The notes beneath the pieces were generated by a model, which was given only the letters and a program-made list of their open reading frames with translations, ran no database searches and was not told where the DNA came from. The translations under genes and the position numbers were made by a program. Of a stretch of DNA of 64,000 nt, positions 18,095-26,010 are shown one piece after another (the stretch's first letter is position 1; each line of letters begins with the position of its first letter). The DNA comes from Streptomyces litmocidini (GTDB lineage: Bacteria > Actinomycetota > Actinomycetes > Streptomycetales > Streptomycetaceae): contig NZ_BMTQ01000003.1 in NCBI RefSeq assembly GCF_014649755.1, positions 310,001 to 374,000 of the forward strand. Reading direction: 5' to 3'.

Positions 18095-19156
18095 ATGACC
18101 GAGAAGGAGCCGGGCGAGGAGTACCTGGAGGGGTGCGCCGAGATCCTGGCGGGGGTGTGCGCGACCCGCCGCAGGCTGACCCGGGAGGAGCGCGAGGCCC
18201 TGGGCGCGCTCGGGGAGCGGGCCGCGGAGGCCGGCATCGGGCTGCGGGCCCTCGTCCGGGCCCACCTCTCCACCGCCCGGCGGGTGCGCCCCGGCCTGCC
18301 GCAGGCCGCCGCCGAGCACCTCCTGAGCGCCGTCGAGCAGGCCGTGGACGCCTTCGCCGAGGGGCACGAGCGGGCCCAGCTCCTGGCGGTGCGCCAGGAG
18401 GAGGCGGCGCGGCGGGAGTTCATCGACGACCTGCTCCACGGCCGGAGCGGGCTGGGCCGGCTGGTGGAGCGGGCCGAGCGCTTCGGGCTGCTCCTCTCCC
18501 ACGCCCACGCCGTCGCCGTCGCCCAGGGCCCGGAGCCGTACAGCGACGGCTACGCGGTGACCCGTGCCGTCGAGTCCTCGCTCGTCGCCCGCTTCGGCAA
18601 CCGCCGCATCCTGCTCACCACCAAGGACGGACGGCTGATCTGCGTCGCCCCGGCCGACGAGCCCGAGGTGCTCGCCCACTTCGCCAAGCAGGCGTACGCG
18701 GCGACCGACGGCGGCCAGGTGGCGATCGGCCGCGCGCATCCGGGCGCGGGCGGCGTCGTCCACTCCTACGAGGAGGCCCTCAACGCCCTCGCCCTCGCGG
18801 CCCGCATGGACCTCACCGACCCGGTCCTGTACGCCGCCGACCTCCTCGTCTACCCCGTGCTCACCCGTGACCGGCAGGCCATGGCCGAGCTCGTGGGCAC
18901 CGTCCTCGGTCCGCTCCGCCAGGCCCGGGGCGGCGCCAAGCCCCTCCTGGAGACGCTCACGGCGTACTTCGACACCGGCTGCGTCACCGCCCAGGCGGCC
19001 CGCAGCCTCAGTCTCAGCGTGCGGGCCATGACGTACCGGCTCGACCGCATCCACCGCCTGACCGGCGCGGATCCCGGCGATCCCGTCCAGCGCTACACCC
19101 TCCAGACGGCCGTCATCGGCGCCCGGCTGCTCAACTGGCCCGACCAGCCGCTGTGA
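18095..19156 (+). CDS. PucR/CdaR-type transcriptional regulator
   Basis: This protein of 353 residues has a central region with GGDEF-like degenerate strands (AIGRAHPGAGGVVHSYEEALNALALAARM is the conserved PucR segment, about 210-240). A C-terminal helix-turn-helix near 300-330 (VTAQAARSLSLSVRAMTYRLDRIHRLTG) is the PucR_2/CdaR type. Such regulators often control purine, amino-acid or secondary metabolism genes. The ATG at 18095 is set by AGGAACGGGGGG upstream. It is divergent from the SPFH operon and 186 bp before a terpene synthase on the same strand; either could be its target, and neither is proven. Confidence 0.82.
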   Translation: MTEKEPGEEYLEGCAEILAGVCATRRRLTREEREALGALGERAAEAGIGLRALVRAHLSTARRVRPGLPQAAAEHLLSAVEQAVDAFAEGHERAQLLAVRQEEAARREFIDDLLHGRSGLGRLVERAERFGLLLSHAHAVAVAQGPEPYSDGYAVTRAVESSLVARFGNRRILLTTKDGRLICVAPADEPEVLAHFAKQAYAATDGGQVAIGRAHPGAGGVVHSYEEALNALALAARMDLTDPVLYAADLLVYPVLTRDRQAMAELVGTVLGPLRQARGGAKPLLETLTAYFDTGCVTAQAARSLSLSVRAMTYRLDRIHRLTGADPGDPVQRYTLQTAVIGARLLNWPDQPL

Positions 19157-19342
19157 CGCGTCGGGCACCGGTCACCGGCAGGTCCGTTCCGTTTCGCGAG
19201 TGAACCCGAACTGATCGCCGATCTCAGTTAGTTGAACGGTTTCCGGTCGTCTCCGGTGGGCAGGTTTGCAAGGCCGTGGACCGGGCATCTGCCGGCCTCG
19301 CGGCACAGCGATGCGGGCCGGAGTGAGAAGGAGGTCGGTCCC

Positions 19343-20377
19343 ATGACCGTGCGTGCCGTCGAGCTGCCGCAGTTGTGGATGCCCTACGCCCTGCGGGTGA
19401 ATCCGTATCTCCCCGTCCTGCACGAGGAGAGCGAGTCCTGGGCGCGCGGCATGGGGATGCTGGACGGCGGCCGGTGGCCCCGGGCGCGCACCGCGATCTG
19501 GACGCGGTCGAAGTTCCACGCCATGACCGTCGACCAGCTGACCGCCTGGACCCTTCCCGACGCCTCGTTCGAGGCCCTGCGGCTCAACCACCGGTTCAAC
19601 GTCTGGGCCCTCGCCTGGGACGACTACTTCGCCTCCGCCTTCAAGCAGACCGGCGACCTCCCCGGGGCCCGGGCCTTCACCGCCCGGCTGCACGCCTTCC
19701 TGCGGCCCGAGCACGGTGCCCGGCTGCCCGAGCCGACGAACGCCGTCGAGCGGGGGATCGCCGATCTGCAGCAGCAGCTCTTCCCGCCGAGGCTGGCGCA
19801 CTGGCGGGTGGAGTTCAACCGGGCCCTGGCGCGGTACGTCGACGCGGGGGTCGAGGAGCTGGCCAACAGCCGCAGCGGCCGCGTTCCCCACCTGATCGAT
19901 TACGCCCCGTTCCGCCGGGAGAGCTTCGCCGCCTACACCGCGCCCTACTCCGTCGAACTGGCCACCGGCGCGCGCATACCCGAGCAGATACGGAACACCC
20001 GGACCGTCCGTGCCCTGCTCGACGCCTTCATGGACTTCATGGGCCTCGCGAACGACATCGCGTCCTACGAAAGGGAGGTGCACGAGGAGAAGGACGTCAA
20101 CAACCTGGTCCTGGTCGTCGGGACCTCCCTGGGCATCGCCCTCCACGACGCCGTGCCCGCCGCCCTGAACCTGGTGAACGCCCGGCTGCGGGACTTCGAG
20201 CACCTTCGGCGGAGCGAACTGCCGGCGCTCGTCCGGAACGCCGGTCTCGACCGCGACGAGCGGGCCGAGCTGGAGACCTGGATCGAGGGCGCCTGCGGTT
20301 TCCTCTCCGGTCTCCACGCCTGGTACACCGGAGCCCCCCGCTACGCCTCCGGGGACGTCCCGTTCCCGGAGGCGTAG
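19343..20377 (+). CDS. Class I terpene synthase (sesquiterpene cyclase-like)
   Basis: This 344-residue cytosolic enzyme belongs to the bacterial terpene cyclase family. The first metal-binding motif is short, WDDYF at 92-96 within ALAWDDYFASAF. The NSE triad is intact at 237-245 as NDIASYERE, providing Asn, Ser and Glu ligands for the Mg cluster. A basic Arg-Tyr pair near the C-terminus (APRY) fits the diphosphate sensor. Length and motifs suit farnesyl diphosphate cyclisation; the product is unknown. The ATG at 19343 follows AAGGAGG at 19329-19335. It ends 22 bp from the convergent stop of the conservon-1 P450, which may oxidise its product (inference). I see no prenyl diphosphate synthase nearby. 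Confidence 0.88.
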   Translation: MTVRAVELPQLWMPYALRVNPYLPVLHEESESWARGMGMLDGGRWPRARTAIWTRSKFHAMTVDQLTAWTLPDASFEALRLNHRFNVWALAWDDYFASAFKQTGDLPGARAFTARLHAFLRPEHGARLPEPTNAVERGIADLQQQLFPPRLAHWRVEFNRALARYVDAGVEELANSRSGRVPHLIDYAPFRRESFAAYTAPYSVELATGARIPEQIRNTRTVRALLDAFMDFMGLANDIASYEREVHEEKDVNNLVLVVGTSLGIALHDAVPAALNLVNARLRDFEHLRRSELPALVRNAGLDRDERAELETWIEGACGFLSGLHAWYTGAPRYASGDVPFPEA

Positions 20378-20399
20378 CGGGGGTGGTGCCGGCGCGGGT

Positions 20400-21845
20400 C
20401 TACCTCCTGCGCAGGAGGCGCCTGACGCGCGTCAGCCAGGAGGCGCGGGGCTCGGGCCGCGGCGCCGTCCCGGGCGCGGGCGCCGGCCACGGGGGCGGCA
20501 CGGGCCTGCCGTTGCTCTGGGGCGGCGGGGCCGGGAGCGGGGCCGGGAGGTCGTCGGACCGGGGCGGACGCGGGGCGAAGGTCACGGGGAGGGCCGTGAG
20601 GTGCCGGGCCCAGGTGGAGGAGCGCCAGGTGAGGCTCTCCTCGGGGACGGCCAGCGCGATGTCGGGCAGCCGGGTGAGCAGGATGTCGATGCCCGCGTCG
20701 GCGATGATGCGGCCGATGTCCTGGCCCGGGCACTCGTGCGTGCCGGCGCTGAAGGACAGGTGGGCGCGGTTGTGGTGCACGGGGGTCTCGGAGTCCGGGC
20801 GGATCGCCTGGTCGACGTTGCCCGCGGCCAGACCGAGGAGGAGCATGTCCCCCGCCTTGATCTGCTGCCCGCCGAGGGTGGTGTCCCCGTTGGCCCAGCG
20901 GCCCGGGCACACCATGAGCGGCGGCTCGTCCCAGAGGACCTGTTCCACCGCCTCGGGCAGCGTCATCTGGCCGCCCGCGAGCGAACCGCGGAACCGGGGG
21001 TCGGTGACGACCATGCGCATGACGTTCGACATGAGGTTCGCGGTCGTCTCGTAACCGGCGAGCAGGATGAGCCGCAGGTGGTGCTTGACCTCCTCGTCCG
21101 TGAGGCCCGCGGGGTGGGCGAGGAGCGCGGAGGCGATGTCGTGCCCGGGCCGGACGTGCTTCTCGGCGACGAGCTGTTCGAGGCATTCGAGCACGTAGGC
21201 GTTGCTGGCGAGCGAGGTCTCGGTGGCCTTGAAGAGGTCACGGGCGGCGTGCACGAGCTTGGGGGCGGACTCGTCGGACATCCCGAGGAGATGGCTGAGC
21301 GTGAGCATGGGCACGGCCTCGGTGAACTGCTCCACCAGCTCCGCCTCGCCGCTCTCGCAGAAGGTGTCGATCACCTGGTGGGCGAAGCGGGTGATGTGAC
21401 GCCGGACGCCCCGGTGGTCGAACTGGTTGAGGCCGGCCGTGACCGCGCCGCGCAGCCGCTGGTGCTCCTCGCCGTCCGCGCAGACGCAGTCGGGGCGCCA
21501 GCCGATCATCGGGATGAGCGGGGAGGTGGCGGGGTCGATCTCCCCGCTGCGCCAGCCGTGCCAGACGCGGGGGTCCCGGGAGAACTGGGTCGGGCGGCTG
21601 GCCACGTCGCGGTTCTCCAGGTACCCCAGGACGAGCCAGGCGCGCACGTCGCCGTCGAGCAGGACGGGCGCCACCGGGCCGTGGGCGGCGCGCAGCTCCT
21701 CGTACAGGCCCATGGGGTCCGTCTCCGCGGCGGGGCCGTAGAGCCGGGTGGCCCCGCCGGGGCCGTCGGCGATGTGGGCCGGGCAGCCCGGGGGCGGGAC
21801 GGCCCCCGGCTGTGCGGGGGCGTGTTCGGTGGGCGGGACGGTCAT
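20400..21845 (-). CDS. CYP157-like cytochrome P450 lacking the ExxR motif (conservon 1)
   Basis: This 481-residue soluble P450 has its heme loop FSAGTHECPG at 365-374 (Cys372 ligand), intact, and its I-helix AGYETT at 263-268, normal. The K-helix, where nearly all P450s have ExxR, reads EQVLWDEPP at 301-309: Glu301 is followed by Leu304 instead of Arg. Loss of ExxR is described for the Streptomyces CYP157 family, which sits in conservons. A basic, Pro-rich tail (from about 430) ending VRRLLRRR is unusual. The ATG at 21845 overlaps the GTPase stop by 4 nt, placing it last in the operon; the start is supported by AGGAGA. It is convergent with the terpene synthase. Confidence 0.85.
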   Translation of the reverse strand: MTVPPTEHAPAQPGAVPPPGCPAHIADGPGGATRLYGPAAETDPMGLYEELRAAHGPVAPVLLDGDVRAWLVLGYLENRDVASRPTQFSRDPRVWHGWRSGEIDPATSPLIPMIGWRPDCVCADGEEHQRLRGAVTAGLNQFDHRGVRRHITRFAHQVIDTFCESGEAELVEQFTEAVPMLTLSHLLGMSDESAPKLVHAARDLFKATETSLASNAYVLECLEQLVAEKHVRPGHDIASALLAHPAGLTDEEVKHHLRLILLAGYETTANLMSNVMRMVVTDPRFRGSLAGGQMTLPEAVEQVLWDEPPLMVCPGRWANGDTTLGGQQIKAGDMLLLGLAAGNVDQAIRPDSETPVHHNRAHLSFSAGTHECPGQDIGRIIADAGIDILLTRLPDIALAVPEESLTWRSSTWARHLTALPVTFAPRPPRSDDLPAPLPAPPPQSNGRPVPPPWPAPAPGTAPRPEPRASWLTRVRRLLRRR

Positions 21846-22465
21846 GCGGTCTCCTGGGCGGCGGCGAGGGTGCACAGGTAGCCCATCAGCGAGAGCAGGG
21901 CGTCGCGGCAGGACGCCCGGTCCCGTGCGTCACAGGTGACGATGGGCACGGTCTCACTGAGGGCCAGAGCGGTGCGGAGGTCTGCTACGGGGTACTTCGG
22001 GGCCTCCGGGAAGGTGTTGACGGCCACGACGAACGGGACGCGGCGGTCCTCGAGCCGGGTGATGACCTCGAAGGAGACCTCGATCCTGCGGGTGTCGACG
22101 AGGACCACCGCGCCGAGCGCGCCTTCGAAGATGCCGTTCCACAGGAACCAGAAGCGTTCCTGTCCGGGGGTGCCGAACAGGTAGAGGATCAGCTCCTCGT
22201 TGATGCTGATCCGTCCGAAGTCCATCGCGACGGTCGTGGTCTTCTTGTCCTTGGCGCCGGGGTTGTCGTCGATCCCGACGCCCGCCTGCGTCATGGTCTC
22301 CTCGGTGGTCAGGGGCGGGATCTCGCTCACCGCCCCGACCATGGTGGTCTTGCCGACGCCGAAGCCGCCGACGACGACGACCTTGACCCCCCTGGCGCCG
22401 TGGGGCAGGAGCAGGTCGGTGTCGCGTCGGCCCGCATCGAGTACGTCAGAGTTTGCGTAGTCCAT
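21842..22465 (-). CDS. cvnD: CvnD-type GTPase (conservon 1)
   Basis: This 207-residue small GTPase of the conservon/MglA-like group has its P-loop GGFGVGKTT at about 33-42 and its G3 region FGTPGQERF at 97-105, in which the usual DxxG is replaced by GTPGQ. The guanine-recognition loop VAVNTF (about 146-151) replaces NKxD. In other Streptomyces, CvnD-type proteins act with CvnA-C as membrane-associated switches. Its start overlaps cvnC by 20 nt and its stop overlaps the P450 by 4 nt, so the operon is tightly coupled. Confidence 0.9.
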   Translation of the reverse strand: MDYANSDVLDAGRRDTDLLLPHGARGVKVVVVGGFGVGKTTMVGAVSEIPPLTTEETMTQAGVGIDDNPGAKDKKTTTVAMDFGRISINEELILYLFGTPGQERFWFLWNGIFEGALGAVVLVDTRRIEVSFEVITRLEDRRVPFVVAVNTFPEAPKYPVADLRTALALSETVPIVTCDARDRASCRDALLSLMGYLCTLAAAQETA

Positions 22466-22802
22466 GGATCACCGCCTCCAGTAGGCCGCGTTCGGGGTAG
22501 GCCGCCACGGGGACGGGCGCGATGGCCTCGACCCGCTCCTCTTCCACGAGTTTGGAGAGCAGCACGGTGACGACGCTGAAGGGGAGGCTGAGGTGTGCGG
22601 AGACCTCGGCCACCGAGAGCGGGTACGAGCACAGGGTGAGGATGGCCGCGTGCTCGGGCTGCATGGCGGGGTCGGGCTCGGCCCTCGTCGCGATGAGGGT
22701 GACCAGGTTGAAGCTCTCGGCCGCGGAGTCCGGGCCACCGGTAATGACGTAGAGCGGGACGGGTGTGCCTTCATTCCAGGGGTCCTGGTTCTCCGACGTC
22801 AC
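22446..22802 (-). CDS. cvnC: CvnC, DUF742 protein (conservon 1)
   Basis: This 118-residue protein has the DUF742 pattern: YVITGGPDSAAESFNLVTLI near the N-terminus, EHAAILTLCSYPLSVAEVSAHL in the middle and VTVLLSKLVEEERVEAIAP at the end. The middle and last parts look like a winged helix. It is a cytosolic partner in the conservon complex. It overlaps cvnB by 4 nt and cvnD by 20 nt. No membrane or export signal is seen. Confidence 0.9.
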   Translation of the reverse strand: MTSENQDPWNEGTPVPLYVITGGPDSAAESFNLVTLIATRAEPDPAMQPEHAAILTLCSYPLSVAEVSAHLSLPFSVVTVLLSKLVEEERVEAIAPVPVAAYPERGLLEAVIHGLRKL

Positions 22803-23206
22803 ATCGCCTGCCCGACGTCCTCACGGGGAGGGCTGGTCATGTGCTGGCCGATCCGGATCACCAGCGTCCGCATGCGGTCGCCGAGGAGTCCGGCGTCCAC
22901 CTCCTGGTCGGCGAGGACCGCGAGATAGGCCCCGGGGCCGGCCGCCATCAGGGAGAAGTAGCCGCCGTCGGCCTCGATGCCGACCATCCGCGTCGATCCG
23001 TCCCCCTGCGGGAACATCTGGGAGATGGCCCGCGCCAGGCTCTGGATGCCGGAGCAGGCGGCGGCGATCGCGTCGGCGGTGTCGGGGGCCGTGTTCGCCT
23101 GCCCGATGCACAGGCCGTCCGACGACAGGACGACCACGTGTCGCACGTACGGGACGCTGCTCACGAGCTCCGTGAGCATCCAGTCCATGTTCGGCAGTGG
23201 CTGCAT
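22799..23206 (-). CDS. cvnB: CvnB, roadblock/LC7 domain protein (conservon 1)
   Basis: This 135-residue roadblock/LC7 protein has MLTELVSSVPYVRHVVVLSSDG at the N-terminus, and IAAACSGIQSLARAI plus YFSLMAAGPGAYLAVLAD in the core. Roadblock proteins dimerise and regulate small GTPases, here the CvnD next door. The ATG at 23206 is chosen because GAGGACGAG overlaps the end of cvnA; an ATG 15 nt upstream is in frame but inside cvnA. There is a 1-nt gap after the cvnA stop. Confidence 0.9.
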   Translation of the reverse strand: MQPLPNMDWMLTELVSSVPYVRHVVVLSSDGLCIGQANTAPDTADAIAAACSGIQSLARAISQMFPQGDGSTRMVGIEADGGYFSLMAAGPGAYLAVLADQEVDAGLLGDRMRTLVIRIGQHMTSPPREDVGQAM

Positions 23207-23207
23207 G

Positions 23208-24746
23208 TTACTCGTCCTCATCTGACGGTTCGCTGGGAGAAGGGGAAGGTTCGGCGACCGCTCTCTTGTCGCCTCTCTTGTCGCCGTTGAACGCCTCCCA
23301 CATCAGGCCCGGCTGGCGGGCGCCGGCGGAGGTGGCCCGGGAGGGCGCCGGATCGGCGGGCGCGGGCCCCGTCTGGACGACCGGGGTGGGGACGGGCGAC
23401 TCGCGTCGTCGCTGCGGGAGCACGGGAGACTCCCGTCGTCGTTGCGGGAGTCCGTTGGCGGTCTTCCTGACCCCGCCGGATCCCGTGGTGGCGTCGGGCG
23501 CCGGGGCCGGCCGGGGCAGGACGGGGCCGCCGCCCGCACGCCTCCGGGCGAGGTCCGGGATCCGCAGGGCGGACTGCGGGACCGTGGTGATCAGACGGCG
23601 GGGGACGAGGACCACGGCCCGTACGCCTCCGTAGGCGGAGGTGCGCAGGTCGACCTCGCAGCCGTGCTCGCGGGCCAGTCGGCTGACGACCGGGAGGCCG
23701 AGCTGGGTGAGTTCGCCCAGGCCCGACAGGTTGATTCCGGTCTGCGACTGCGCCATGACGCGCTCGACGCGCTGCCGGACCTCTTCGGTGAGTCCGACGC
23801 CGCGGTCCTCGATCTCGATGGCGATGCCGGAGGGCACCTCGCTCGCGGTCACCTCCACGGGGGTGTGCGGCGGCGAGAACGTCGTGGCGTTGTCGAGGAG
23901 TTCGGCCAGCAGGTGCATCAGCGGCTCGGCGCCGGGGCCGATCACCGCCACCTCGGTCACCGACTGCAGCTTCACCCGGGGGTAGTCGACGATGCGCGAC
24001 ATGGCCCCGCGCAGGACGTCGTAGAGCGGGATCGCCTTCGACCACTGGCGGCCGGGCCGGGCGTCGCCGAGGACCGCGATGCTGGCCGCGAGGCGGCCGA
24101 TCAGGGCGTTGCGGTGGTCGACGTTCTGCAGGCCGCGGGAGACCACGAGGTCCGTGCCGTGCAGGATCTGCATGGCGTGGAGGTCCTTGGCGAGCTGGTG
24201 CACGATCGCCTGGACCCGGCGCGCGACCGCCACCAGGGCCCGCTGGGAGGCGTCCCGGGTGTGCTCCTCGGCCTCCACGGCCTCCAGGAAGGTCCGCATG
24301 GCCTCCTTGAGCGCCTCGGTGTAGTCGGGGTCGAGGTGCTTCCCGAAGGTGATGGCTCCCAGGATCTCCGAGGAGGGGTCGCCCTTCTGCAGACGGGCGA
24401 CGGTCGCGGGCAGGAGCTCCTCGGCGAGCCAGGCGACGGTGGCCCGCTGGTCGGCCAGGCGTCCGAGCAGCTCGGCCTCGCGCTGGGCGTGCCGCTCCGC
24501 CGTCTCGGCGATCGCCCGGGTGTGGCGGTCCGCTTCGGCCGCGCGGGTTCGGCGCGCGGCGACGGCGGAGGTGAGGACCGTCAGGAGGACCGCGACGAGT
24601 CCGCACCAGGCGACCGGTGTCCGTATCGGCGCGGGACAGAGCAGCAGCGCTATGGCGGAGGCCGCGGCCAGAACTCCGGGAGGGAGGAGCCATACCCGGG
24701 CGACGGCGGTCGGCCGGGGTCTGGAAATTGAACCTGCACGAACCAT
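23208..24746 (-). CDS. cvnA: CvnA, sensor-like histidine kinase (conservon 1)
   Basis: This 512-residue protein has two membrane helices near 17-37 and 44-65 and almost no extracellular loop. A helical signalling segment follows. The C-terminal ATP-binding domain has an N-box LLAELLDNATTFSPP near 281-295, a G1-like EDRGVGL near 318, and GLGELTQLGLPVVSRLAREHG. The His phosphoacceptor motif of standard kinases is not obvious, as in other CvnA proteins. The disordered C-terminus contains a duplicated nine-residue unit LPQRRRESP. The start at 24746 is chosen because the first hydrophobic helix follows; the frame is open further upstream without family similarity. It is first gene of the operon. 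Confidence 0.82.
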   Translation of the reverse strand: MVRAGSISRPRPTAVARVWLLPPGVLAAASAIALLLCPAPIRTPVAWCGLVAVLLTVLTSAVAARRTRAAEADRHTRAIAETAERHAQREAELLGRLADQRATVAWLAEELLPATVARLQKGDPSSEILGAITFGKHLDPDYTEALKEAMRTFLEAVEAEEHTRDASQRALVAVARRVQAIVHQLAKDLHAMQILHGTDLVVSRGLQNVDHRNALIGRLAASIAVLGDARPGRQWSKAIPLYDVLRGAMSRIVDYPRVKLQSVTEVAVIGPGAEPLMHLLAELLDNATTFSPPHTPVEVTASEVPSGIAIEIEDRGVGLTEEVRQRVERVMAQSQTGINLSGLGELTQLGLPVVSRLAREHGCEVDLRTSAYGGVRAVVLVPRRLITTVPQSALRIPDLARRRAGGGPVLPRPAPAPDATTGSGGVRKTANGLPQRRRESPVLPQRRRESPVPTPVVQTGPAPADPAPSRATSAGARQPGLMWEAFNGDKRGDKRAVAEPSPSPSEPSDEDE

Positions 24747-25043
24747 CAGGGGGTCCCTAAACCGTCTGAAATGAACGGACTGAGGTGATGCGATGCGCCG
24801 GCGGGTCGCTTCGAGATCGCGTCGATGGCCGCTTTTCTCGCGGCCGCGCTCCGTCCGTGCGCTCGCAGCGTTCATGACTCGCTGTGAGCGCTCCGCAACA
24901 CATCGGGGAGCATAGTCAGTTCGGGTTCGCCATGTGACCTTGCTGGAAGGACAGCCTCCACCGGTCATTCCATGCAGATAAAAACGACCAAGCGTCGCAT
25001 TGAAAATGCAATAAACCGATCAGGTTCTGGCTTCCGCGACACA
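24747..25043. promoter_or_regulatory. Upstream region of conservon 1, partly A+T-rich
   Basis: This stretch of about 300 bp lies upstream of cvnA and must hold its promoter. The part about 24955-25035 (GATAAAAACGACC, GAAAATGCAATAAACC on the plus strand) is markedly A+T-rich for this genome, a common sign of a regulated promoter or of acquired DNA. I cannot fix -10/-35 boxes with confidence. No gene is seen here. Confidence 0.4.
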
Positions 25044-25087
25044 AGGGAGTGGCCGCCACCCGGACGTCCGGGTGGCGGCCACTCCCT
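25044..25087. terminator. Perfect 44-bp palindrome, probable terminator
   Basis: The two 22-bp arms 25044-25065 and 25066-25087 are exact reverse complements with no spacer (centre GGACGTCC). It lies 22 bp beyond the stop of the minus-strand gene 25110-25688 and should fold into a very stable hairpin in its mRNA. There is no U-tract, as is usual for Streptomyces. Because the palindrome has no asymmetric loop it could instead be a protein-binding site upstream of conservon 1. Confidence 0.7.
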
Positions 25088-25109
25088 GCCGAGGACGGTG
25101 CCCCGACGG

Positions 25110-25688
25110 TCAGGCGGAGGTACGGGCCCCCCTCTCGCGCCGGCGCAGCCGGACCGCCCCGGCCGCCACCGCACCGGCCAGCAGGACGCCGCCCAGGACG
25201 AGCGGAGTGCTCGTGGAGTCCGTCGCGGCCTTCTCGACGGGGGCCGCCACGGCCTTCCCGGCGGGCGCCGCCACGGTCCTCCCGGCGGGGCCGGCCACTC
25301 CGGCCGCCCAGCCGAAGCCGGCCTCGACGCCGCCGCGGGGCCGGTGGGAGATGCTGTAGGTGACGGTCTGCTTGACCCGGGGCGGGCACTTCAGGGTGAC
25401 CGTGTCCGTCCCGGAGGCCGCGCCCTCCGGGACGACGAACCGGCCCTCCAGGACACCCGGCCGAGCGCCCGGCAGGAGGTGGAACCGGCCGCCCGCCTCC
25501 GACTCCCCCTTGCCGTAGGTCTCCTTGCCGCAGGCGGCGGTGGAGACGGTGACGGTGGTGCCGGGCGAGGCGTTCAGGGGGGTGATGCGGACGTCGGATC
25601 CCCCGGGCGCGGCGAATGCCGTCGGGGCGGACAGGACGACGGCGCCGACGATCAGGCCGACCTGCAGACCGGTACGTGCGCGACGCAT
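25110..25688 (-). CDS. Exported, C-terminally membrane-anchored protein of unknown function
   Basis: This 192-residue protein has a cleavable signal peptide (about 1-27, GLIVGAVVLSAPTAFAAPGG). A beta-rich extracellular part of about 100 residues follows (DVRITPLNASPGTTVTVSTAACGKETYGKGE; single Cys residues at about 53 and 101 could bridge). A low-complexity Ala/Pro/Val linker leads to a C-terminal helix (PLVLGGVLLAGAVAAGAVRL) and a basic tail RRRERG. This layout resembles a sortase substrate, but no LPxTG motif is present, so anchoring by the helix itself is likelier. The ATG at 25688 has GAAGGAGAG upstream. Function unknown. Confidence 0.78.
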   Translation of the reverse strand: MRRARTGLQVGLIVGAVVLSAPTAFAAPGGSDVRITPLNASPGTTVTVSTAACGKETYGKGESEAGGRFHLLPGARPGVLEGRFVVPEGAASGTDTVTLKCPPRVKQTVTYSISHRPRGGVEAGFGWAAGVAGPAGRTVAAPAGKAVAAPVEKAATDSTSTPLVLGGVLLAGAVAAGAVRLRRRERGARTSA

Positions 25689-26010
25689 GCTTCTCTCCTT
25701 CGGTGGAGCTTTCCGGCCGGCTCCTTCGCGCGGCACCTGTGCTGTGCTCCCTGCACGAGGCAAAGGCCGGCGCGCGGCCCCCGCAACGCGGGGAGCGCGT
25801 TCGGCCGCCCTCCGGTCGGGCTCACGACCGGCGCAGGCCGCACCCGTCGCAGCAGGTCACCGGGGTGGGAGTACCGCCCCCCGGGTGATCCCGCGCCGCA
25901 CGCGAACGGCCCAGTGCCGGCACGCCCGTCCGCCGGGACCCTCCGCCGGGCCCGTCCCGGCCGGGGGATCAGCGGTGGCGGGCCGGAACGCCCACTCATA
26001 ACTTCGCGAT
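25689..26010. promoter_or_regulatory. Divergent intergenic region between two secreted-protein genes
   Basis: These 322 bp separate the anchored protein (minus) from the beta-helix protein (plus). The ORFs crossing it show no family similarity and are G+C shadows. Promoters for both genes should lie here; I cannot identify boxes with confidence. The last 15 bp before 26011 (AACTTCGCGAT) lack a good Shine-Dalgarno sequence. Confidence 0.35.
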
